Assembly (NCBI GenBank): GCA_007922195.1
Contig: ML681964.1
Location: 1,402,101-1,466,100, forward strand
DNA: 64,000 nt
Reading direction: 5' to 3'
DNA from: Podocnemis expansa
Taxonomy: Eukaryota; Chordata; Testudines; Podocnemididae
Every line of letters starts with the position of its first letter. Within the stretch, counting starts at the first letter, position 1. Both the position numbers and the translations under genes were made by a program. The notes beneath the pieces are model-generated. The model saw nothing but the letters and a program-made list of their open reading frames with translations, had not been told where the DNA came from and made no database searches. Of the stretch, positions 35,589-64,000 are shown piece after piece.

Positions 35589-35870
35589 CAGAGGCATCAC
35601 TGGCACCTGGCACATGGGGCATGTGCCCCAAGTCCTGGCACCAGTAACCTGAGCTACTTGCAGGCTCCCTGCCTCTCCCAACCCCATCTCAGTATTGGGG
35701 GCTGGGCCAGCCTGTGGCAGCCACTGTCTCGCCCATCCCCGTTCTCAGCTGGGGACTGGGGGCCAGGCTGACAGCAGCAGGAGCCTGGGGCCCTGACTCT
35801 CAATTGGGCCCAGGCCCTGGGTCTTTCCTGGAGGCAACAGCGCTCTTGAGAAAAGGTGTTGGCAATCCCC
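35589..35870. mobile_element. GC-rich hAT-type element, left end only clear
   Basis: Starts CAGAGGCATCACTGGCACCT, the same terminus as the elements at 36639-37088 and 43511-43868, followed by GGCATGTGCCCCAAGTCC. A matching right end was not found, so the end coordinate is approximate. Confidence 0.5.
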
Positions 35871-36638
35871 AGTACGCATGCCAAGAAAGGCACATGAGCC
35901 CCTTCAGAGCAGCACAGGGTGCTCTCCCTCTGTGGTGCTGCCGAAATTACCACTCCTGCCACAAAAAGCTGCTCTGGGCTTATCCTTTTGGGCTAGGCTT
36001 ACTAGCTGTCAGGCAAAAGGAGGACATGTCCTCCTTTTTACCTTCACCTCTTCTGTCCAGCAGGCATTTAAAAAATGCATGATTTTGTCTGGCTTTTTAC
36101 TTACAGAGGTTAAAGTATGCTGGCACGCCCTGGAACACCCTGTTTTTTAGGGGGAGGCGTTCCAGGGCCTCCTAAAAACAGAAGAGTATTACCTTAATAC
36201 TACACAGGAATCGCGCTAGCATTTATGGCGCCCCCCTGCAGTGCAGTAGATGCTGGCACAGACGAGTGATATCACAAGGGAGCGCAACAGCGTAGTCCCC
36301 ATTTTGGTGCCCCCTCACATGTTGGTGCCACCCTGCAACGCTTACCCAGCTTACTGTGTTGTGCTGGCCCTGGTACTGCATTTTCTCCATGTGTCCTCCA
36401 ATCTCCTCCATTTGTTACTTCCCTGTCCTCCTTTCCATGCTTTGGTATCTGCTAACCCTATTTTGCGCACACCTGGGGAGGACATCCCCGGACATGCTGT
36501 AGGAAGAAGCCCCCTTCCAGGATTCTCCCCAAGCCTTGAAATTGGGGGTGTGTGTGGCAAGGTTCCCTCTAACTACTCGTAGACTGTGCGGGCAAACAAT
36601 TTCTTTACATGCGCAAAAACATTTGTGAGCACCAACAG

Positions 36639-37088
36639 CAGAGGCGTCGCTGGGGGGGCAATGGACCCGGGGCACGGGCCCAGCCCCTGCCTCCTGGGGA
36701 GAGGCCCCACCCCTGGCCAGGCATAGGGCCAGGGGGAGGCCACGCCGCTGCGAGCGGTTAGGCCGCGGCGTGGCGCAGCCAGAAGCGGCTGCTGGAGGCC
36801 GGGGCCGCACCCGCAGCGGTGGGCAGGCCCCTGATCCCCAGCCAGGGATCGGGGGCCTGGCTGCCTGCTGCCGTGGGCGCGGGCCTGGCCTCCAATGGCC
36901 GCGCCACACCGTGGCCTAGCCGCTCGCAGCGGCGTGGCCTCCCCCTGGGCCTATCCCTGGCCAGGCCCCGGATACCTGGCCGGGGATCGAGTTCAGGATC
37001 CCCAGCCCGATTGGGCTGGAGATCCAGGGCACTGGCGCTGGGACCCGGGGCACGTGGCCCGGCGTGCCCAAGGCCAGCGATGCCACTG
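36639..37088. mobile_element. GC-rich hAT-type MITE abutting the CMTM6 promoter
   Basis: Ends CAGAGGCGTCGCTGG and GCCAGCGATGCCACTG are inverted. Flanking octamers ACCAACAG (36631-36638) and CCCAATAG (37089-37096) match at 6 of 8 positions. Its roughly 70% G+C extends the apparent CpG island upstream of CMTM6. Overlapping long open frames on both strands here are GC artefacts. Confidence 0.75.
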
Positions 37089-37545
37089 CCCAATAGTAGC
37101 ACTATTGAATTTTTTGGTGCGCACTTTATTTTGCTGTGGGCGCAGCTCAGAGGGACCCGCGGTGTGTAGGGGGTGCTCCCTGCTGACAGCTGCGGCCCGC
37201 TCCCTTCCGCGGGGGCTGGCGCCGCTGTCCCACGCCGCGCCGGAGCAGGCGCTCTGCGCGCTGGGGGCGGGGCGGCGGCACGAGCCACTCCCTCGCTGGA
37301 GGCGCCTGCGCGCGCCGCCACAGCCCAGGCGTGGGCGGGGCCTGTGACGCAGCGGGCGCGGGCGGTGCTCGTGACGTCGGGGGCGGGGCTTCTCGCGCGG
37401 GAGGCGGGCGCTGGCGGTGGGCGGAGGGTCTCGGCGAAAGGGGCGGGGCCCTGGGGGCGCCTCAGGCAGCCCCGCGGCGGGGAGTCGCGCCGCTTGTTTG
37501 TTCCCGGCGCCGCTCCCGCCCCGCCCCGCCCGACTAACTCCGGCC

Positions 37546-37555
37546 TTTCGGTTTC
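37546..37555 (-). promoter_or_regulatory. ISRE/IRF core upstream of the CMTM6 start codon
   Basis: TTTCGGTTTC on the plus strand is GAAACCGAAA on the minus strand, an exact GAAANNGAAA core. The wider minus-strand sequence is ACGAAACCGAAAGG. It lies 26 bases before the ATG, in the promoter or 5' UTR. Function is inferred from the motif alone. Confidence 0.45.
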
Positions 37556-37581
37556 GTTTAGGGCGCAGCTCGGGCCCGGCC

Positions 37582-55582
<18,001 letters not shown>

Positions 55583-58204
55583 ACTTTGAAAAGTCCATTA
55601 ATTTCTGAGAGTTAAATTAATCAAGATGAAATGCATCAAGATTTGTAAAATTCTCCATATAACTTGTCCTGACTAATAATGGTTAGATACATATTCTAAA
55701 AGGAAGATGTATCCTCCAAACAAATTTTTTATTTAAACATAAAATAGATGTCTGTAACAGAAAGTAGTGATCTACTGATGAGTTCTGAAAAGAATGATTG
55801 ATTATAATACAGGCAAATTCATCAGTCTTAATTTCTGAGTTTTTAAAATTTTAAAATTGTATATAAATTATGGCAGCCCACCATTTGAAATCAATTGCAT
55901 TAATTCATATCTTGTTACGCTGATGACATCCAACTTCTTGACTGATGCCAAGTATGACTTAATACAGTAAAATCCCTTCCTTGTTTCATTGATTGAACTG
56001 TGAATGTAAAAGGGAAACTAATTTTTGCAGTCTCATAGTGGGTTCTGTCCTCAAATAAGTTGTTCCTTTACTTTGATTTTTATCTTGGTGGGTTTTTTGG
56101 TTTTGTTTTCTTTTTACAGCTTGCTTCTAGATTGTTTTGTTTTTGTCTCTGAAAGTCGCTGCTTTTTTTTTTTAAAGGTAGTCAGTAAAACAGTTTTAAG
56201 CTAGCTTGTGCATTTGATAAAGTGGTACATAAAGGAGTGACTTTTATATTCTATCTTTATGGAAGTTTAAAGCTACAAATTATATATTTGTTTAAAATAT
56301 TGTTAAAAAGCCATTAAAAGAAGAAATTTGAAAATTAACCTTAAGAGGAATGGTTAAAAGACCAGTATTTTCAGCCCAGAGGGAAGAGGGCTGAGCGGAG
56401 ATTAATGGCCTACAAACAGGTAAAGGGATATATTTAAAAAAAGTCAGGGGGATGGGGAGAGAAGTTGGGACCAATTAATTCTCTCAGCTCACAAGGAGGG
56501 TGGAAAGACAGATAATTAGCTTAAACTTTGCCAGGGAATCTTTTTTGACTATGCCCCAGTGCATATCACACATACTGTTAACATTTTTGCATTTTGTCTA
56601 TGCATAATTGAAGATTACTTGCTGTGAAAGCTGATTATCGTTTGTCCTTGGTATGGCATCCAGTTCAGTTGGTGAATGGATAAGTAAGCAAGAAAGTGGT
56701 GGTATAAACTTCTAGTCTTGAGACAGGTGCCCAACGTATGAAAAGGGAAGCCATTAGTGAGCAGTGGGTTAGACACAAGCCGTGCAACGATGTAAAAGGC
56801 CAGACAGGTTGAGTCCTAACTACCGGGCCAACCATGTTGTATATAATAGCCATATAAGGAGGCCAGAGGTGAAAGGCATTATTCAGATATTTGAGAGGTG
56901 GTTGTGGCTTGTGTGTGTGAGAGATGGAAGGGAAGACTTGCAGACTTAAACTTACAGAAAAGGCTGTGTAAGCAGGATAAATTGTAGCAAACTTCCAAGA
57001 AGGCATGGGATGCCCTGAAGTATATATTTTAAAAAATCACATCAGTATCAGAGGGCTGGTTATGTAAAAGTAGATTTTTGTCTGACTTTTCATGACACTT
57101 GCCATATCTTTCATGATTTGAGATGATTATTTTCCAAAATTTATTATGGCAAACTACAGACCTTTAAACTTCTGAGGCTGCACCAAGACTAAACCCTCTA
57201 GGAGTGGTTGTCTTCTACCTTCACCCTATTTTGTGGGCAGGGTGAAGAAGTTGTAGTAAGGCATTTAAAATATTCTAAGTGAAATCAGAGGCTTTCTGCA
57301 AGACTGCTGCTTGGCCGGTGGTAATACACAATGCTGTTCCAGTGGGTTTCCTGTGTTAAATGTCTCAGCTCCCAGCGAGTTGAAATCTGTGAAGGAAATC
57401 TGACCCTAGCACTACATGTTGCTTAAGGAATGTGGGTAGGTGGTGTAGAGCAGCTAGCTTAACCTGAAGCATATCTTCAGAATAAATGTTCACTTTTCTT
57501 AGTGAAATTTCCTCACTTCTGAAGGAAATGTGCTTTTCCCTAGGGCAAACATTTATTTTCTTTGTATGTCTGTATTAAAGAATCTACTGTTTGCTTACAT
57601 GTATAGAACTGCTAAAAGGTATCTATACAATTGATACCCCCTGAAACAGAAAACTTTCCAGTGTTGGATCTCTCTTGTACTGTGCATTTAAACCTTTATT
57701 TGGAACTAGCATTTGTCACTACAATGGTATCTTTCATCTTTAAACTCTATTTCTGTTTTTGCTAATTTCTCTGTGCATGGTTTTTACTATATTTTTACTT
57801 GCTTTTTACATCGAAAGTAATTGTCTTGATATTTTTCATTCTGTTTTTAAATGTAAAAAATAGGTATTTGCATTAATATCTAGAATGACTTCCATCCAGA
57901 ACCCTTTGTTTTGTTAAATTTTATTTCCTTAGGGTGGGGATGGGCAATATTTTCCCCAGCATGAAAGTATATGAAGAGGCTCCCTGCTGTCTTAAAAACC
58001 AGTATTTGTGCTGCCTTTGCAGCACTTGGCTCTTGGGCATAGCAGAGTCAATGAATTTCCAGTGCCCTTTGTAGAACCAGGGAAATGTAACCTGGAAGAA
58101 GTCAGTTAAGTCATCTCTGTGCCTTGGTTACTTATCTGTATAATAATAAAAGCATGCTTGGTATTCTCATAGAGTGAGGGGCCCCAGTATAAGAACCTAG
58201 ATAC

Positions 58205-58450
58205 ATGCATCCCATGATCTCAAAATGCTTTACAGGGAGATGAATAACACTAAGGTGATTTTACAGATGAAAAGACTGAAGTACGGAGAGGCTAACTGAT
58301 TTTCTGTCTCAGAGAAGCAGTGCCAGAAGAATACTAGAGCTTGGGTCTTCTGACCCACCAATTCCATGATTTTGCCACTAAACCATGTAAAAATGGAAAT
58401 AGTTGTCAACCTTTGTAGAGCACTTTGAGATCTTGATATAAATAGAAAGT
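58205..58450 (-). repeat. MIR / CORE-SINE, antisense
   Basis: CTCAAAATGCTTTACAGGGA, GATTTTACAGATGAAAAGAC, GCTTGGGTCTTCTGACCC and CACTAAACCATG follow the order of an antisense MIR: 3' core first, then the tRNA-related part. Confidence 0.7.
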
Positions 58451-59019
58451 AGGATTCAGTCCATCCCCTTGACAATTCAGGATGCTTTCTGTAGTGTATG
58501 TTACTTGTGTGTCGTCTGTTTTTAGTTTTAAATGTCCCAAGCAATGGTGCTTCTATTCTCCCCTGTAACCCAATGGATAACAGATTTGACTGTCAGCCTA
58601 CTTCTTTGTAAAATAAGAGCCTGTAAGTGCCTGTTTCCCAATAGAAAGAGATGAAAAAAATTTATGATCAATTATTTCATGAAGAGGGAACAGATAACGT
58701 GGGAACTAGCTAATTCTGTTTTCCAGTCTGTCATGGTAGGTCTCTGGGAGTTGCAAGGCCCACTCTCTCATAAGCACACAGACCTCATGACAGATGACCA
58801 GTCTCTCTCATGTAGCAGTAGAGTGCTACCACTTAACCAGTCTGAAGTTGGGTTCAAGTGATTTAAGCACATCGTAGTGGATGTACAGAACTGAAATTAC
58901 TATCTTATAATGGCTGTGCATGTATGTATCTTGGCACAAGTTTTATGAGCATGCTGTTGATCTAAAAACTGTTCATTTTGGTTTAAAAAGACTTTGGGAT
59001 TACAACTTTGTTTGACAAG

Positions 59020-59238
59020 TTCCAGAGGGGTAGCCATGTTTATCTAGTTCAGGAGAACAAACAAGGAATCCTGTGGCACTTTTAAAGACTAACAAATTTA
59101 TTTATCACATGAGCTTTTGTGGGTAAAATCTCACTTCACCAGATGCACAAAATGGAAACTATCATACTGAAAGGACTATATAAATGCAGAGAAGGATAAG
59201 TCACAAAGTCAGTTCAGATTTTTTCAGCAAACCAAGCA
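59020..59238 (+). repeat. Short interspersed repeat, near full-length sense copy
   Basis: Starts CCAGAGGGGTAGCCATGTTT, then GAATCCTGTGGCACTTTTAA, AGACTAACAAATTTATTTAT, GAGCTTTTGTGGGTAAAATC, TCACTTCACCAGATGCACAA and AAATGCAGAGAAGGATAAGT. The most complete copy in the window. Confidence 0.82.
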
Positions 59239-59428
59239 ACTTGTCTTAAGTTTCTTTAAGTGACCCTATGAAGATTAAGCATGCAACTTTTTCCTCTATA
59301 GTTCGAAGCAGTTTTAAAAACTAATGTAGAAACCACATAAATAGAGCTGGATCTAAGACCTTTAGAGTACAGTGGCACTTGTACGTTGGCAGGAGTGAGG
59401 TTGTATTACTTTTTAAAATAAATATATA

Positions 59429-59468
59429 AGAGTATTTATATATATATATATATATATATAAATACTCT
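59429..59468. repeat. Perfect 40-bp palindrome with (TA)n centre
   Basis: AGAGTATTTA at the left and TAAATACTCT at the right flank an uninterrupted TA run, so the whole 40 bp is self-complementary. Confidence 0.92.
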
Positions 59469-60699
59469 AACATATATCTTATTTGGTGTTTTTTATTGTC
59501 ATAAATCTTTGCGTTTTTTAAGTTAAACAAGATCTTGAAAATGGAGAGGGTTACTGGTAGTTTTATATTGGATTAAATGTTCCTACAAAAATACTAGCTT
59601 AATCAGTAATAAAAATCCATGGAGAGCGTAATTTCTGTAGAAAGCCTACCTGTACAAAGTGTCCCATCCCTAAGAGAGGTTCATCAGTAGTTTTCTGTGG
59701 GGTTATGAGCCTGCATCCATCCCTGTTGAGAGACTTCAGCCTCTTGCAACTGATTCTTCTCAGACAGCAGTAGCACCTGATGAATCTTTACATCAGTTTC
59801 TGTGAACCAGCACATGTGAATCTGGGTAACATCTGAGGAGTGGCTCAATATGGGGTTATGATAGGCAGGACTTGAGATCCCCTTATGTTGTATGTGATAA
59901 CGCTTTATCCTGTTTGTTTTCCAGGAAATTGTCTCTTATTTTTTGACTTAATCTAACTTAAAATTACAGTATCACAGGAGAGGAAAGCAAACAACATTCC
60001 TTGGATACTAAATATCAAAAGGTGTTACTATATGTACTATGACCGTTCCATAGTTAAGGATATTAGCTTATTGTTGGTTTCCACAACTGTATTTCAGTCC
60101 ATCCTCCAGCCCTTTATCCCCCATTTCACCCTGCACATATGGAAAGCAGTAAACTATCTTGCACTATGCCCAGAAATATTTTGAGAAAGTTGTGTTTGTA
60201 TAATATCAGTTGCTATCAGGTTGATTTCAGTTCCATTCCAAGAGAAGAAATGAACTTGTACAAGAGAAACACAACACTTCTAGTAGAGAAAAATATTTTG
60301 TGAGGTTCTTTAAAGAGCATGTATAATTGATTGCAACAATCAATTAGCTTAATAGTGTTCTATTTAAGGAATGAAATGTGTGTACAAATAATCTGTTGCA
60401 TATGTTCTTTTGTTGCTCTGTGTTTTGAACTGTTGTAAATTTAATTTTTGTATTTTGATTTTGAGATTTGGGGAGCTTCTTTAATGGTTACTGGATTGGG
60501 AAAACATAATGGTTCTGTAACTGTATACAGTTTTTTGACCTGTACTGCAAATAAATGCCTTGGCATTGCAAAGTACTTCAGATTCCTCCATTCTGACCCC
60601 ATGTCCTTTTTACTGTGCTATGCTCTCATGGGATTTCTAAAATATTTTGAAATAATTTTAAATAAAGCTGTAAGTAACTTGCTTACAATATTTCTCATC

Positions 60700-63600
60700 T
60701 TCTCTAGAAAAAATCCATTTCTGCTGGAGGAAACTGCTTTCTCTTTTGTTCCTGTTTAGGGCTATCTTCCCTCTTTGAAGGAAAGAGACTACTTGTGTTT
60801 GGACTGGGGAGAAGTGTGTTCAGCTTAAAGGCTTGTGTAGTTAGACACATCCAGTGGAAGTTCCTACAAACTATCCTTTGATGTATGCTCAGTGTTGTGC
60901 CACTGAAAATTACTGTGCTAAATAACTCCTTCCACAACAGAGTACACCTAGTTTGTAGGTTTCTTGGGTTGTACTGTTCAAGCACTGCTTTTCAGTAGAC
61001 AAGATTATTTCTTGGGTCTCTCAAAAGAAATGTCAGGCTTGTATTAAGAAGGCTTATAATTGTGTTTATAAAAAAAAAAAAAAAAAAGCCTTATAAACAC
61101 TATCATATTGGGGTAGTGCATTTATCCTGGCAGAGAAGAATGATCAAATTACTTAGTTGGATGAGAATTGAAATTTGATGTGTTTTTGAAAATGCTTTTC
61201 AAAAGTGCTAAAGTCACTTTTCTATTTTTTGTTGCTGCTGCTGTTCCTTCCACTCCACCAAGGGTTATATTTTTGCAGCCATATAATGGTGAGAGAGATG
61301 CACCTAGCTAAGGCTTCTTACTTATTTTTTTTTTTTAAACCATGTAAGGATGATGGTATAACTGTACACCTCTTTCTTCACCATATGCATTTAAATTAGT
61401 ACAGAGGGTGAAATGACCCTCAGGTTTTACCCCTTCGGTCATAATGATACAAAACCTGCCCCCATGGAAATCAATGGGCCCTTGTTTTTCAGATGAACAT
61501 ATCCATCACAATTCTGATTGTTGGGACACAAAAGATTTCTGGTAAATTTGAAAACAGTTTAACTTGAGAAAAGAATGACTGGAACATCTGGTCAGAAATA
61601 AGGCTTTGTCCCTGAGTAACGTCTGTACAGACACTGGAGTTACACCAGTGTAACAAAGCAAAATATGCCTCCAATCTGTTGGCTCATTAGACAATATGCA
61701 GGTGGCACCTGTATACTGCATAGTCCACTGGTGATGTCAGTTTCTTTAGAGAGGGTAGGAGGGAGTATTTCTCTTTAGAACATGGAGCACATCATGTGCC
61801 ATTTGAACTTGTACGATGCAGCTCCTGCCCTTCCTCTCTAATATTGAAGAGTGTGAACCTAGCTGATCAATAGCTTTATTCTTAATGAATTCAAAGGAAC
61901 AATTTCTCTTCTTCTGTCAGACATGTGGGGGGGAGGGGGCATGTGTATGATCTTTCAACATCTGTCAGAATTATATTCAGGTTAGCTGTGGCCTTCAGCT
62001 TCTTGGCAAGCTGCTAGTGCACCCTCATTTTACAAGCCAGGAACAGCACCAAGGTAAACCCTACATTTCTTTGGATTGCATTTATCACTATAAATAAGAT
62101 CCTGTAAGTCTCCTGTCTATGACCAGGTCCTTCCAACTATGTATTCACAGCACTTCCTGCTTTTCATTGTTCTTGTCTCCTTTGAGATTAACCCTAAACA
62201 CTTCCCTCCCCTGATTTCTGCAACTGCAGTGTGCTTACTTCCTCATCCACCAGTTTGAGACTCTTTGTATGAGCCTTTCATGACCACACACAGGAGGCCA
62301 GGAGATGAAGACATGAAGAGCAGCTCCAAGTGATGATGGCTACAGAGTCCATCAGCTGAGGCCTTCTGCTTTCACTCTGGTAATCCATGCTCTGGCTTAA
62401 GTTAGTATTTGTTCAATGAAACATGGGTGTGGGATGCTGCAAATAAACCACCATAGTCACATCAACAGCTGATGTGGTTTCAGAGGAAAAGGTGAAGCAC
62501 TGACCCTCCACTCCAACAGTCTGACACATGTGAGAACAAAACCAGCTTCACATCTCTGCTGGCAGCACTGCAGTTTCAGGGAAAGGGTGGGGCAGAAGCA
62601 CCTTCATCTCCAGCTCTAGAAACTAGGCACAAACAAGGGTGAAGTGTGAGAGGTGGGACAGGAATGAGCAAAGGGACCCAAAATTATAGGGACCCACTTA
62701 CAGGCGTTAACAGATTGTGGGGCAATCATTCCCTTCCAGCCTTGCTTGCTGCAGAATCAGGTTCCAGGGCATCTGCTCCTTCCTCAAGCTGCAGGCAGCC
62801 AATAGACAGCAGCTTGCAGGTATCCTTGCTGCCCAAGGGCATGCACTGGCTGCAGGGCTGTGCTTTACCTGCTGTTGGTGTCTGCTTTTGTCTTGTGTCC
62901 AGCACCCTTGCTCATTACTGCATTCCATGGGATATCATTGGGTGGGGGGTTGGAGGGTGAGTTGGGATCTACTGCACAATGTGCTGAGACTGAGCTAGCT
63001 GTAGGGTGAGAGTTGCTGCCTACGTCTAAGATGCATTACAGGGACCTGGACATAATCCCAAAGAGGGGTACTAGGAGCTAGGCACCCAAAAAGTTCTAAG
63101 CTGAAGAATGTCAACAACACGCGGTAGCAGTCATGCAGATTGGGAGGTGACTTACTGTGCTAGAGCTATCACACAATCTGCCACCTCAAAGGCTGGTCTA
63201 TACATTTTAGAGCTGTTTGCTCCAACTTTTTACTCAGCTGAGAGGTGCATTAGTATGTGAAAGAGTACAAGGCCTGAACTTACTTCTATAAACTGAGCCA
63301 GGCTGCAGAAATTACAGGTCCCAGCATTAAATACTTTGTGTTAAGCTCCTTGATTCAGATGACATTTTGTAAACCAAGACCTGTATGTGCCTCTGGCTCC
63401 ACCTTGCTACTGAGGATTGGCATGGGCTGCTCTGCAATGCATTGTAGGCCACATTTGGCTCACAAGGAGCACTTTGGTCAAAGCTGCCTCCCAGCACCAG
63501 CTTTTTAAAAATCAGGGTTTAAAACATGATTGATGGCATCATCCTCAGCCTTACAACAATCTTTATAACATTTACCCATAGAGTGAGCAGAATGTGAACT

Positions 63601-64000
63601 TGGAAGAAAAGAGGGATATGAATGATTAACAATGGACTAAAGCAGCTAAAAAAAAATACTTCACCTCCATCTTGTTGCTTCTTGAGGCACGTAACACCTG
63701 GAAGACTGGCAATAGCTGTTAGCTTCCTCTTCGTAATACTTGGCCACCACTAGTTCCCTTTCTTGACTGTTAAACTGATTCTGTCAATACACTAGAATAC
63801 TACAGTGACCCCTGACTTTCAGCCTCCCACTGGAAGTCCTTTACTCAGAGTTTGCACCAGCCTCCATTATTTGGTAAGGATCGCTGGAACACACACACTT
63901 CAGTAACAAGCAAACTACTATTCCAGTGCAGAATGGAGATTTTTTTGCTTTGTAGGGCATTTTGACACAGTAATCTACTCTGCCTTTCAGCCCCCCCCCC
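60700..64000. other. Downstream intergenic sequence
   Basis: No gene is recognised. Minor features are an A tract at 61070-61087 between GTGTTTATAA and TTATAAACAC, T and C tracts, and a terminal C-run at 63991-64000. By mammalian synteny the next gene would be CMTM8 in the opposite orientation, but none of its exons is seen here. Confidence 0.65.

Larger units (their letters stand above)
24900..37150. other. Intergenic region between DYNC1LI1 and CMTM6
   Basis: No exon or RNA gene is recognised here. It holds MITEs (25169-25588, 26390-26584, 32436-32625), short-repeat copies (about 26740-26830, 35300-35470), a weak DIRS-like remnant (about 26870-28400), a 41-bp minisatellite (29941-30078), a MIR/CORE-SINE (about 33700-33880) and GC-rich repeats from about 34600 onward. 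Open frames at 28569-28886 and 29061-29414 (minus) match nothing I know. Stretches 30100-32400 and 32700-33600 show nothing classifiable. Confidence 0.7.
55583..60580 (+). other. CMTM6: Probable long CMTM6 3' UTR
   Basis: AT-rich sequence follows the stop. The strongest candidate polyadenylation signal is AATAAA at 60550-60555 in the context CTGTATACAG...TGTACTGCAAATAAATGCC, with another at 60661-60666. The resulting roughly 5-kb UTR would include a MIR (about 58205-58400) and a short-repeat copy (59020-59238). Mammalian CMTM6 also has a UTR of several kb, but the end here is inferred. Confidence 0.5.

Noticed and set aside
58569..58600. tRNA-Arg-like segment CCCAATGGATAACAG
   Set aside because: Only the D-arm region resembles a tRNA. 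No paired acceptor stem or convincing B box follows at the right distance.

Overview
This is a vertebrate nuclear genome window, most probably from a turtle (a soft-shelled or other cryptodire is a guess). It holds two protein-coding genes in the same orientation, separated by about 13-15 kb. The first is the 3' two-thirds of DYNC1LI1 (cytoplasmic dynein-1 light intermediate chain 1), with nine coding exons from 3094 to 22432; the earlier exons lie upstream of base 1. The second is a complete CMTM6 (MARVEL-domain protein), with four coding exons from 37582 to 55582 encoding 186 residues. Both were identified by protein similarity recalled from the vertebrate families and by GT-AG exon boundaries whose phases join correctly. 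The DYNC1LI1-CMTM6 neighbourhood is also conserved in mammals. The turtle assignment rests on the repeats: abundant CR1 LINEs, many hAT-type MITEs, DIRS-like and Penelope-like remnants, and a GTAGCC-GTTAGTCT short repeat common in turtles and crocodilians.

Layout: 1-3093 is DYNC1LI1 intron with a sense CR1. 3094-22432 are the DYNC1LI1 exons; their introns carry a hAT MITE, a decayed DIRS-like element (about 4670-7640), a Penelope-like fragment (about 14505-15662) and a 1.65-kb antisense CR1 (about 19160-20815). 22433 to about 23280 (or about 24880) is the 3' UTR. About 24900-37150 is intergenic and rich in repeats. A CpG island around 37170-37900 holds the CMTM6 promoter and first exon. Intron 1 of CMTM6 (14.1 kb) contains a 100-N assembly gap, nested hAT elements and a nearly 3-kb hAT transposon with a ruined transposase and a perfect 8-bp target-site duplication. 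Exons 2-4 lie at 51843-55582, followed by a probable long 3' UTR to about 60.58 kb and then apparently gene-free sequence to 64000.

The two products do unrelated jobs. LIC1 couples dynein to cargo adaptors. CMTM6 is a plasma-membrane and recycling-endosome protein known in mammals for stabilising PD-L1. I found no prokaryote-like operon, CRISPR or novel gene system. The best second-look items are an exact ISRE/IRF core about 27 bp upstream of the CMTM6 ATG, a GC-rich hAT MITE abutting its promoter, a direct repeat flanking promoter plus exon 1, several nested transposons with readable target duplications, and a tRNA-Val/CR1 composite SINE split by another CR1. Most six-frame open frames here are chance or repeat-derived.
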